Positions 17,308-25,081 of a stretch of 64,000 nt of DNA are shown in pieces. Position 1 is the stretch's first letter; every line of letters begins with the position of its first letter. Source of the DNA: Bin5 sp965208965 (GTDB lineage Bacteria > Chloroflexota > Anaerolineae > Caldilineales > Caldilineaceae); the NCBI GenBank assembly GCA_965208965.1, contig OZ242384.1, positions 4,464,001-4,528,000 of the forward strand. The letters run 5' to 3'. The translations under genes were made by a program, and so were the position numbers. The notes beneath the pieces were generated by a model, which was not told the origin of the DNA, ran no database searches, and worked only from the letters and a program-made list of their open reading frames with translations.

Positions 17308-18414
17308 CTAGTCCGGCCTGACCCCCGCATACACGCCCTCTGGCAAGGGCTGCGGGCGTTCGCAGCGAGTCGAAAGCTCTACGTGGCTGCCTGTCTCAGA
17401 GGCGACATGAATGGACTCCATTATCTCGAGGACATGCAGTGCCAATTCGCCGTTGGCGCGGTGCTGCTCGTCTTCAACCGTACTGACCGCCATGTCCGCC
17501 GGGCCGATGCCGCGACTATTGCCGGCATGGCCGAATCGAAGGGGCAAGTCCCTCCAAGAGCTGTCCGCGTGCGTTCGAACCTGCAGCGGTCCGCCGAATG
17601 TGTTCGGATCCGGCAGATTGAGTGTGCCTGTCTCGCCGTACAACTCGATACGAGGAAGTGCGGATGCCTGCGTATCAAATGTCGTGATTATGGTGCCAAT
17701 TGCCCCGCACTCGAAGTCAAGAAGGCCGGCAACGAAGGATGGAACCTCGACCTCTATTACCTCGCCCTTGCGGGGCTCGCTGTAGATCGTGCGCTCCGAC
17801 CACGTAGCCCGCGCTGAACCCGTCACTCGCTTCACCGGACCCAGCAAATGAACCAGCGCCGTCAAATAATAGACACCCATGTCCAGCATCGGCCCGCCGC
17901 CAGGCTTGTAGAAGAAAGCCGGGTTCGCGTGCCAATACTCGTGACCCCGGCTCATCATAAATGCAGTGGCCGCCACAGGAGCGCCAACGATCCCTTCATC
18001 GAGGTAAAGTCGCGCCGACTGATAGCCGGCGCCAAGAAAGGTGTCAGGCGCGCAACCGATGCGAAGATTCTTCCCGTTGGCAAGCGCCATCAACTCTCTG
18101 CCTTCAGCAAATGTCGCGGCCAGCGGCTTCTCGCTGTAGACAGCCTTTCCCGCTTCCATCGCGGCCTTACCGACAGAGTAATGGGCCGGGGGTGGCGTGA
18201 GATTGAGCACCATATCTATGTCCGGCGCGGCATAGAGGTCCTCCGGCGACAGAGCTCGAAGTCCATACTTTTCGGCCTGGGTCTTCGCCGCAGCAGGAAT
18301 TGCGTCTGCGCAGGCCTTGATGTCGAACTCCGGCAGTTCCCGACCGACTTCGATATACCTGGTGCTGATGATGCCGCAACCAACGAGACCGACGCGAGCT
18401 GGCAATTTAGTCAT
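17308..18414 (-). CDS. Gfo/Idh/MocA-family NAD(P) oxidoreductase
   Basis: A 368-residue sugar-dehydrogenase-like protein. Residues 8-19 (GLVGCGIISTRY) are the Rossmann dinucleotide loop; YSEKPLA carries the conserved EKP lysine; the C-terminal part is the alpha/beta GFO_IDH_MocA_C domain. Family members oxidise or epimerise sugars, inositols and their derivatives. The ATG at 18414 is preceded by AGAGGG; the frame extends 17 codons further without such a signal. The ThuA-like gene lies 54 bases upstream on the same strand, a pairing common in sugar-degradation loci, so the two are probably co-expressed. Substrate not deducible. Confidence 0.88.
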   Translation of the reverse strand: MTKLPARVGLVGCGIISTRYIEVGRELPEFDIKACADAIPAAAKTQAEKYGLRALSPEDLYAAPDIDMVLNLTPPPAHYSVGKAAMEAGKAVYSEKPLAATFAEGRELMALANGKNLRIGCAPDTFLGAGYQSARLYLDEGIVGAPVAATAFMMSRGHEYWHANPAFFYKPGGGPMLDMGVYYLTALVHLLGPVKRVTGSARATWSERTIYSEPRKGEVIEVEVPSFVAGLLDFECGAIGTIITTFDTQASALPRIELYGETGTLNLPDPNTFGGPLQVRTHADSSWRDLPLRFGHAGNSRGIGPADMAVSTVEDEQHRANGELALHVLEIMESIHVASETGSHVELSTRCERPQPLPEGVYAGVRPD

Positions 18415-18468
18415 GGATTCCCTCTGTAGCTGGAGGTTATCATTGGAGGATGTTCTTCTCGACACTCT

Positions 18469-19119
18469 TCAATCTCTCGCCGCCCAGATGATTCCCCTGC
18501 GCACGATCTCTTTGGCCTCTGGCACCTTGAAATCACTGGCCACGTGCCCTAAAGAGCAGTAAAAGATCTTACCCTGACCCCAGCGACGCTTCCATACGAC
18601 CGGCATGACGGTACCATCGATCCAAGGCGCGTATTCCCCTGAAAACGTTGTCGTTGCAAGCACCTCATTGCTGGGGTCTACGTGCATCAGGTACTGCTCG
18701 CTTTTCATCGCAAAGTCGTTCAGACCTGAAGTAATGGGGTCCCCGCGATCTACGATGTTGACAGTGTAGTCGATGATATTCCCCGGGTGAGCAACCCACT
18801 GTCCGCCGACCATGAACTGGTACTCTGTGTTCTGGCGAAAAGCGTCCGCCATTCCTCCGTGCCAGCCGGCAAAGCCTGCCCCCTTGGCAATCGTGTCCAG
18901 TAGGCCTTTCTCCTGCTCTTTGGTAATTGAACTCATCGTATACACCTGCGTGACGACATCGTAGTCGGCCATGCGTTTCTCGTCCGTGTAAACGTCGAGG
19001 GATGTCTCGACATCTACGTCAAAACCGGCCTCCTCGATCAACGGCGCAAATATCTCCACGCACTGCCTCGGTTCGTGGCCTTCCCAGCCACCCCACACCA
19101 TTAACGATCTCTTCGCCAT
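18469..19119 (-). CDS. ThuA-domain (trehalose-utilisation-like) protein
   Basis: A 216-residue ThuA-like class I glutamine-amidotransferase fold: MVWGGWEGHEP at the N-terminus, GFAGWHGGM in the middle, and GQGKIFYCSLGH near the end. These proteins are linked to sugar catabolism and often accompany Gfo/Idh/MocA dehydrogenases, as here (next gene, 54 bases on). No signal peptide. Exact reaction unknown; some members are thought to act on 3-keto sugars. First gene of a likely two-gene operon. Confidence 0.85.
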   Translation of the reverse strand: MAKRSLMVWGGWEGHEPRQCVEIFAPLIEEAGFDVDVETSLDVYTDEKRMADYDVVTQVYTMSSITKEQEKGLLDTIAKGAGFAGWHGGMADAFRQNTEYQFMVGGQWVAHPGNIIDYTVNIVDRGDPITSGLNDFAMKSEQYLMHVDPSNEVLATTTFSGEYAPWIDGTVMPVVWKRRWGQGKIFYCSLGHVASDFKVPEAKEIVRRGIIWAARD

Positions 19120-19584
19120 CGGATTGTAACTCCTTGTTGCTGAACCTGGTCGCGAGTTTCGGCTGCTGGACTTTGATTCTTCACCGGCACGCGTTTGCGC
19201 CTTTTCGGGGTTTAGGGAAACCGGTTTACACTGCAGGCTCCCTTTCGTCGCAGTGAATGCCGTGTCGGCAAGTATAGCACCCGTACAGCGAAGCTACAAC
19301 GAAAAAGCCCGATCGCGCGCGCGGTTCAATTTGATATTGACTTTCTTGCAACACTGGTAACGACTTAATCACGGAAGGGGCAGGCGTTGTGCCTGCCCTC
19401 TCGTCCCAGGTCTTGTCAGCAATCGCCCGCCTGAAACATTGGCTTGCCTCTTGAAGGAATACGTCAAATGGCGCACGCACACCTGGCAATCCGCAAACAA
19501 CTCTATTGTTGCGATTTGTGAGCGGTTTTCGGCTGGCTCTTTGAACATGCTTCAAAGACGCGACCGGCCACCTATTGAGAAGGA
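19120..19584. other. Intergenic region between ThuA and P450 genes
   Basis: No supported gene in 465 bases. A hairpin GGGCAGGC / GCCTGCCC (19378-19385 and 19391-19398, five-base loop) lies about 190 bases after the P450 stop and may be its terminator, although the following tract on the minus strand (CCTTCC) is only weakly T-rich. Confidence 0.4.
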
Positions 19585-20970
19585 TCAGCGAAGCTCGAAC
19601 TTTAACGGCATCCCGCCCTTCGGATGCAGCGTAATCTGCGGATCCAGCTGGGCGGCATAGCCGTCCGGAATGCGAAGACGAAAGCGTTGCGCAATCGCCG
19701 CAGCGACTAAGACACTTTCCGTGAGGGCGAAGCCTTCGCCAATGCACTGGCGCGGCCCGGCGCCGAAGGGAATGTAGGCAAAGCGGTGTCGGTCAGACTT
19801 GCTTGCCGGGTTGAACCTCTCTGGATCGAACGCCAGTGGCCTGCTCCAGAGTTCTGGCAACCTGTGAGTTATGAAGGGGCATAGCGTGATGACCGAATTC
19901 GCAGGCGTGGCAAAGCCGCCGATGACGTCGGCCTGATTTCCCCATCGTGACATGGCATAGGCAGGCGGATACAAACGCATCGTTTCATCGAGCGCTTGGC
20001 GCGTAAAGACCAGTTTGGGGATGTCTTCAAATGTCGGCAGCCGGCCGTTCAAGGTCCGGTCCACTTCATCCTGAACCTGCGCCTCGAACTCAGGGTATCT
20101 TCCCAGGCAATAGAAAAACCATGTGAGAAGAAGAGTTGTAGTCTCGTGTCCGGCAATGAGCAAAGTGATAACTTCGTCGCGCAACTGCTTCTCTTCCATG
20201 CTCTCGCCCGTTTCCTCATCACGCGCCGACAACAGCATTCCCATGAGATCGTTTCCCGGCGTTCCGGATGAACGCCTCTGGTCTATCATGGAGTAGATTA
20301 GTCGGTCCAGCCTGCCTATGTCGCGTGTTACACGGCGTGTACTGGGCCAAAAAGGTACTCTCATCGTGTACAGTGATGCGGGCGAGACGACCAGCTTGAC
20401 GAAGAGTTCGTTCAGCCTTCCAAAGGCGTCACCCATTTCACGGGCCTCGCCGGTAAGGTCGACGCTGAACAGCGCCTTGCCCGCAATTTCCAGGGTCAAC
20501 TCCATCACTTCGCGGTCAAAGGCGACCACCTCGCCCGCGCGAGCAGCCTGCACCCACCGGGCAAATCGTCTCTCCGCGCCCGCCGTCATGATCTGGCCCA
20601 CCTCTCGAATCTGCGTACGGTGGAATGCAGGCTGGGCCAGCCGCCTTTGCCTCAGCCACGATTCGCCGTCATTGCTGAGAAGGCCTTTCCCAACCAGTGG
20701 ATATAGCAGGAGAAAGGTGGGGTGGGGCAGCTTGGTGAAATTCTTGTAGTTGTCTTGCAGTATATGTTGGTAGTGGTCGGGGTGTACGAAGAGATAGCCC
20801 CACATATGGGCGAAAAACCGGTACTTGGATGCGGTTCCTGCCTCGTCGACGAACTCCTGCATACATCCAAGTGGGTCCCGCCGGAGACGTTTGGCTGTTC
20901 CGAAAAGACGATTGGCTCTTGGAGAGGGTGGAACTGGTCGCCGCTTCATCGGGACGACAGCGCTGGTCAT
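19585..20970 (-). CDS. Cytochrome P450
   Basis: A 461-residue soluble P450. The I-helix AGHETTT lies near 271, the ExxR pair in DETMRLYPPA near 328, the PERF region in FDPERFNP, and the heme loop FGAGPRQCIG with the axial Cys near 407. All key features are intact. No ferredoxin or reductase gene is adjacent, so it depends on a remote partner. The N-terminus lacks a clear membrane anchor. AAGGAG stands a few bases before the ATG. Long-chain or terpenoid hydroxylation is common in related clans, but the substrate is unknown. A tiny separate transcription unit lies about 240 bases upstream. Confidence 0.92.
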   Translation of the reverse strand: MTSAVVPMKRRPVPPSPRANRLFGTAKRLRRDPLGCMQEFVDEAGTASKYRFFAHMWGYLFVHPDHYQHILQDNYKNFTKLPHPTFLLLYPLVGKGLLSNDGESWLRQRRLAQPAFHRTQIREVGQIMTAGAERRFARWVQAARAGEVVAFDREVMELTLEIAGKALFSVDLTGEAREMGDAFGRLNELFVKLVVSPASLYTMRVPFWPSTRRVTRDIGRLDRLIYSMIDQRRSSGTPGNDLMGMLLSARDEETGESMEEKQLRDEVITLLIAGHETTTLLLTWFFYCLGRYPEFEAQVQDEVDRTLNGRLPTFEDIPKLVFTRQALDETMRLYPPAYAMSRWGNQADVIGGFATPANSVITLCPFITHRLPELWSRPLAFDPERFNPASKSDRHRFAYIPFGAGPRQCIGEGFALTESVLVAAAIAQRFRLRIPDGYAAQLDPQITLHPKGGMPLKFELR

Positions 20971-21216
20971 AAGTTTCGCTCCTTGACGCAGACTCCTGAT
21001 ACGCTCTATGTCAAAGTGCCATGCTCCTCATTTCGATACTTCATGAACAGAGGGCGGCGCCATAACAAGAATTCTGCGGTCTACTTCACTACACGAATTC
21101 TACTCTTTCTCGTGTACCTGATCAATAAATCTCTGTCCCAATTTGGGGAGAGGACCAGTTGCTTCTCCCGTAAAGTTCGGTCGGAAGCAGCGATCTCTTG
21201 CCCTCAAAGTACAAGA

Positions 21217-21233
21217 CCCCGTCTAAGACGGGG
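21217..21233 (-). terminator. Hairpin terminator of the 19-codon unit
   Basis: Perfect 7-base stem CCCCGTC / GACGGGG with a three-base loop, followed on the minus strand by TCTTGTACTTT. It closes the short unit that begins at the promoter 21358-21386 and lies about 250 bases before the P450 start. Confidence 0.5.
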
Positions 21234-21244
21234 CCCTGCGGCGT

Positions 21245-21300
21245 CTGGTCCGATAGCATTACTTAGAGAGCAATCTCCAGAGATGATGCTACCGGACCAG
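21245..21300 (-). repeat. 15-base-arm hairpin across the end of the small ORF
   Basis: Left arm 21245-21259 and right arm 21286-21300 are inverted copies with 14 of 15 bases matching. The hairpin begins at codon 8 of the 19-codon ORF and includes its stop. In RNA it could stabilise the transcript, act as an attenuator, or be the functional part of a small RNA. Confidence 0.55.
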
Positions 21301-21322
21301 TACTACTACTACAGTTATCCAT
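21263..21322 (-). CDS. Putative 19-residue peptide or leader ORF
   Basis: ATG at 21322 to TAA at 21263 encodes MDNCSSSTGPVASSLEIAL. It is too short for normal gene finders. Its support is the set of signals: a near-consensus promoter, an 11-base anti-Shine-Dalgarno match with nine bases between GGAGG and ATG, and a hairpin terminator after it. The peptide has one Cys, six Ser and no aromatic or basic residue, and I do not recognise a family. It could be a leader peptide in an attenuator, a small stress or signalling peptide, a modified-peptide precursor (a P450 gene lies downstream on the same strand), or merely part of a small RNA. No homologue is known to me. Confidence 0.45.
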   Translation of the reverse strand: MDNCSSSTGPVASSLEIAL

Positions 21323-21327
21323 TGGGC

Positions 21328-21338
21328 ATCACCTCCTT
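21328..21338 (-). promoter_or_regulatory. Extended Shine-Dalgarno site
   Basis: AAGGAGGTGAT on the minus strand, complementary over 11 bases to the 3' end of 16S rRNA, much longer than any other ribosome site in the window. It sits directly before the 19-codon ORF and argues that the ORF is translated, or that the RNA binds ribosomes for another reason. Confidence 0.6.
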
Positions 21339-21357
21339 GTGTTAGAGATACGCCCAC

Positions 21358-21386
21358 AGTATTTCATATTTTTCCAAGCTTGTCAA
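21358..21386 (-). promoter_or_regulatory. Near-consensus sigma-70 promoter for the small unit
   Basis: Minus strand: TTGACA (21381-21386), 17-base spacer, AATACT (21358-21363). Transcription from about 21351 would give an RNA of roughly 145 bases ending at the hairpin 21217-21233. Confidence 0.55.
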
Positions 21387-21412
21387 ACTCAGGTAATCAA
21401 AGGGAGCAGACC

Positions 21413-21502
21413 CAGAATTGGGGTTAGATTCAGGCTACCTCTGGGGAGTTATACAAGGCTCCACAGCCCGCTTCCCTCGATAATCCCAATTCTGTGATGC
21501 AC
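21413..21502. repeat. Inverted repeat with dispersed-element-like arm
   Basis: CAGAATTGGGGTT (21413-21425) faces AATCCCAATTCTG (21486-21498), 12 of 13 bases complementary. The right arm continues TGATGCACCC, which resembles the GGATGCACCC end of the dispersed repeat, so this may be a diverged copy of the same family. Confidence 0.35.
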
Positions 21503-21722
21503 CCGGAAATTGGACGAATTTCATATGCATCGGCAGGCAACCAGGCCTGGGGCGTGCCCTTCCGGCTCAATTCTGCAAACCTGTACAAAACATAAACAAA
21601 ACTTGTTCAACTTAAGCTGACCACCAGCCGCGAACAACCGCATTTCCGCGTCGATTATCCGGGCCAGAATCAACTCAAAAGCGCGCTTCCGCGGCACCTC
21701 CATTTTCGCCGATTTTTGTAAG

Positions 21723-21837
21723 AAAGTGATGCATCCCCATTGATGCATTTTTATCGCGCCGTTTTTCGCCCTTTTTCTCTCTGGTCAGGAGCCCAATAAC
21801 CAGAAATGCATCACTTTTACTGGAAACGCAACACTTT
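21723..21837. repeat. Cluster of GATGCAT boxes
   Basis: AAAGTGATGCAT (21723-21734), GATGCAT (21742-21748), then GAAATGCATCAC (21803-21814) and GAAACGCAACAC (21823-21834), the last two being direct repeats with a 20-base period and inverted relative to the first. No gene in the region is supported. Could be a regulator binding cluster; no known consensus is recognised. Confidence 0.35.
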
Positions 21838-22028
21838 CGCGGCCCCTTCTGTGGCCTCCGCCGCACCGCAAAATGACCGCCCTTCAGCCATCAAAATAAT
21901 GAATTGGCGTCCAACGGAAAAGCTGTACAAGATTTACAAAGCCCGGACATTGCAGACGCCTTGATTGTGCCCATTCTGCCCATCCCCGCCCGCCCTGAAT
22001 CTCGTCAGAAGCCCGTTACCAACTTCCC

Positions 22029-22085
22029 CCACCGCTGGCGCCGATTCCCCACCAGACGGTTCCCAACCCAATCCTGGAATGCGCA
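22029..22085. repeat. Dispersed intergenic repeat, copy B
   Basis: CCCACCGC, then TTCCCCACCAGAC with half-site CCAGAC at 22052-22057, then CCTGGAATGCGCAC. It aligns in the same orientation with 14562-14619. The rest of 20971-22374 holds only the features listed. A 7-base inverted pair GTAACCG/CGGTTAC lies around 22262-22294, before secD. Confidence 0.45.
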
Positions 22086-22374
22086 CAGTGCAATGAAGGG
22101 AGGTCCCTCTTCCAAAAGAGTGGAATACCGGTGTAGATTTTGGAGTCGTAAACTTCAATGCGTATAATGAATGGGATTGCGTTCCTGTATCGGCCAGAGG
22201 TTTTTCAGCTTGGATTCGCGCCTCCGGCTTTTGTCGGGCAGCACATGGTCGAGACGTCAAAGTAACCGCTGGCAATTCCTTTACAATCGGTTACTCTAGA
22301 ACCATGACAAGGGCTGCACCAGGTCCTTCAGCAAGGATACGCAACGCATATCGTGTAATTCGCAAAGGCTCCTC

Positions 22375-23775
22375 ATGCGCAATCAACTTACCTACGTAGG
22401 CCTTATCCTGTGCCTGTTCGCCGGCTCCCTGTTTGTGGCGCTCCCAATCGACCATCCAGTCTGGCTCGAAGAAGGGCTGGCGCCGGGTCCCGACACACAG
22501 CGCGATATCCGTGAGTTGACGTTGGGGCTGGACCTGAAGGGTGGAACCCAGGTCTTGCTCGAGGCAGAGATCAGTGAAGACCAGCCCCTGCCCGAAGACG
22601 CCCTCAATTCAGCCAAGATCATCGTTGAACAGAGAGTGAATGGACTGGGGCTGGCCGAGCCAACGGTTCAGTTGCAAGGCGAGAGCCGCATGATCGTCGA
22701 ACTGCCTGGTGTCAAGAATCCGGATCAGGCCATCGAGACAATACGCTCCACCGGCCAGTTGGAATTCGTCGATCTTGGAGGGGTCCCGGTCCGACCCGAT
22801 GACTTCATCAACACGACCAACCGACCCAACGCTGTCGCGGCATTGCAGGAGGCAATCGGCGCCGGAGAGGCCGCGCCTCAGTCGATTCCATTCCCGGACG
22901 AAATATTCGAGACGATTATGACCGGCGACATACTGCAAGCAGTAGTTGCCACCCAGGACGAGTTTACGTTCTGGCAGATTCAGTTCGACCTGAAGAGCGA
23001 GAGCAGCGGCGATTTCTTCACCTACACGCGCGATAACATTGGCCAAGTCTTGGCGATAGTTCTGGACGGACGCGTACTGTCGACTCCTGTCATCAATGCT
23101 GCAATTAACGACAACGGTGTCATCACTGGAGACTTCTCCCAGGACGAAGCGGAAAGCCTGGCAATTCAGATGCGCTACGGGGCCTTGCCGATTCCCCTTG
23201 AAGTCGTAGATGTGCGCACAATCGGCGCCAGCCTCGGCCAGGACTCGATCGATCGCAGCTTGCAGGCCGGGATCGTAGGTGGCGCCCTCGTCCTGCTCTT
23301 CATGGTCCTTCTCTACCGTCTGCCCGGGTTTCTCGCCACAATGGCACTGGCGATCTATGTGACCTTGAATCTGGCCATGTATAAGCTAATGCCTGTTACG
23401 CTTACTCTGCCAGGCATCGCTGGATTCATTCTCTCGATCGGCATGGCTGTTGACGCGAATATCCTGATCTTTGAGCGCATGAAGGAGGAACTTCGCAGCG
23501 GACGGTCATTGCGACTGGCGGTCGAGACCGGCTTCAGCCGTGCCTGGCCGGCGATCCGCGATGGAAACCTCTCGACGCTTATCTCATGCGCCGTGCTCTA
23601 CTGGTTTGGCAACAACTTTGGCGCCAGCGTTGTAAAGGGTTTCGCAATCACGCTATCGGTTGGTGTGCTGCTCTCCATGTTCACTGCCGTATTCGTGACG
23701 CGCACATTTATGCGAGGTTTTCTCTCGGGCCAGGGAGAAAGGCTTCTGAGTAGCCGCGGGTTGCTCGGATACTGA
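22375..23775 (+). CDS. secD: Protein translocase subunit SecD
   Basis: A 466-residue RND-type subunit of the Sec translocon, which uses the proton gradient to complete export of preproteins. TM1 is at about 7-27; LGLDLKGGTQVLLEAE near 45 is the SecD signature; the large extracytoplasmic P1 domain follows. Five further membrane helices lie at about 295-450, with the D-x-D-type motif AVDANILIFERM. SecF is encoded 138 bases downstream as a separate protein. Length is on the short side for SecD but all parts are present. Confidence 0.95.
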   Translation: MRNQLTYVGLILCLFAGSLFVALPIDHPVWLEEGLAPGPDTQRDIRELTLGLDLKGGTQVLLEAEISEDQPLPEDALNSAKIIVEQRVNGLGLAEPTVQLQGESRMIVELPGVKNPDQAIETIRSTGQLEFVDLGGVPVRPDDFINTTNRPNAVAALQEAIGAGEAAPQSIPFPDEIFETIMTGDILQAVVATQDEFTFWQIQFDLKSESSGDFFTYTRDNIGQVLAIVLDGRVLSTPVINAAINDNGVITGDFSQDEAESLAIQMRYGALPIPLEVVDVRTIGASLGQDSIDRSLQAGIVGGALVLLFMVLLYRLPGFLATMALAIYVTLNLAMYKLMPVTLTLPGIAGFILSIGMAVDANILIFERMKEELRSGRSLRLAVETGFSRAWPAIRDGNLSTLISCAVLYWFGNNFGASVVKGFAITLSVGVLLSMFTAVFVTRTFMRGFLSGQGERLLSSRGLLGY

Positions 23776-23913
23776 CTTCAGTTACGCTGGATCTGGCGTT
23801 CCTTTACCGCTTCTAGCGTTCTGGAGGACGGAAAAAGCTAACGGAAAACGCCTGTAGGGACCGCCTCCTCCTCCGATAGCGGGACAGCTACTGGCAATAC
23901 GAAAGAATATCCT

Positions 23914-24861
23914 ATGTATCGCTTGGTTGAACGTCGTAAGCTCTGGTTTCTGATTTCGTTGATTGGCATCCTGCCAGGCATCCTGTTCATAGTCTGGAAC
24001 CTCTCCACATCCGGCTCCCTCCTGCCTCTCAGTATCGATTACACTGGAGGTACGCAGTGGGAGATGCGATTCTCCGAGCCGGTCGCTCCCACCGAACTGG
24101 GCAGCGTCTTCGTCGAAGAAGGATTCACCGACACAAAGGCATTTCATGTCGACGATGACCGCACGGTTCAGGTCAAGTTCAAGAACATCGACATGGCCCA
24201 AAAAGAGGTGATCGAGCAGGTGATCGTCGATCGATTCGGTGAATTTGATGAACGGCTCTACCGCAGCATTGGTCCTGCCATCGGCGCGGAAGTGAGCCAG
24301 GCTGCCCTTCTGGCAGTGATCGCAGCCTCTGTCCTGATTCTGGCCTACATTGCACTGGCCTTCCGAGAGATTTCGCACCCGTTTCGCTTTGGGGTCGCGG
24401 CCATCGTGGCACTCGTTCACGATGTCCTGATCACCGTCTCCTTCCTTTCTATCATGAATCTGGTCCTTGGCTGGGAATTGGACGCCCTCTTCCTGACCGC
24501 CACGTTGACCGTAATCGGCTTCAGCGTAAACGATACTATCGTCATATTCGACAGAATTAGGGAAAACCTTCGCCGCCACCGTGGAGAGCCGCTATCAATG
24601 GTCGCGAACCGCAGCATCATCGAGACGGCGCAACGTTCCATTGCAACTCAAGTGACTGCACTCCTCGTGCTTGCGGCAATTCTGATCTTTGGCGGGAGCA
24701 CCTTGCGCATCTTCATGGCAACATTGATTGTCGGTCTCGTTTCCGGTACCTACAGTTCCATCTTTACTGCCACCCCGCTCGTCGTTGCTTGGGAGGAAGG
24801 CTCTCTCCTGCCGGGAACAAGCAAATCTGTCAGGGCGAGAGAACAGACCGCGCCTGCTTAG
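23914..24861 (+). CDS. secF: Protein translocase subunit SecF
   Basis: A 315-residue partner of SecD. TM1 at about 10-30; SIDYTGGTQWEMRF is the SecF signature; the periplasmic-type domain is short; then helices at about 130-300 with IGFSVNDTIVIFDRIREN, the conserved SecF motif in TM4-5. It works with SecD and YajC around SecYEG. It follows secD on the same strand and precedes a cell-wall carboxypeptidase gene. No yajC is seen in the window. Confidence 0.95.
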   Translation: MYRLVERRKLWFLISLIGILPGILFIVWNLSTSGSLLPLSIDYTGGTQWEMRFSEPVAPTELGSVFVEEGFTDTKAFHVDDDRTVQVKFKNIDMAQKEVIEQVIVDRFGEFDERLYRSIGPAIGAEVSQAALLAVIAASVLILAYIALAFREISHPFRFGVAAIVALVHDVLITVSFLSIMNLVLGWELDALFLTATLTVIGFSVNDTIVIFDRIRENLRRHRGEPLSMVANRSIIETAQRSIATQVTALLVLAAILIFGGSTLRIFMATLIVGLVSGTYSSIFTATPLVVAWEEGSLLPGTSKSVRAREQTAPA

Positions 24862-25081
24862 TATGGGATCACACTCGTTTCCGGGTCTCAGCCGGTCTTG
24901 ACCAGGGCCGCTAGCCCTGAAATCAGCCTGCCGCGAAGCTGCCTGTTCTTGCTGCGACATTCGAGCAGGTCACTCCAGCATTTCCCCTGGCCTTATCCCG
25001 AAAGGCTCTGCCGCCCTGCTGTATCAAGCCGGCTGCGACATTCGCCCACAGACCACCTACTGAATCCAGGCGGCGCTACGT

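Noticed and set aside
19226..19747. 173-codon minus-strand ORF
   Set aside because: Overlaps the P450 C-terminus in another frame, and its remainder has no homology signals.
21521..21866. Two minus-strand ORFs of 63 and 75 codons
   Set aside because: No ribosome site or recognisable domain, and they cover the GATGCAT box cluster; judged non-coding.
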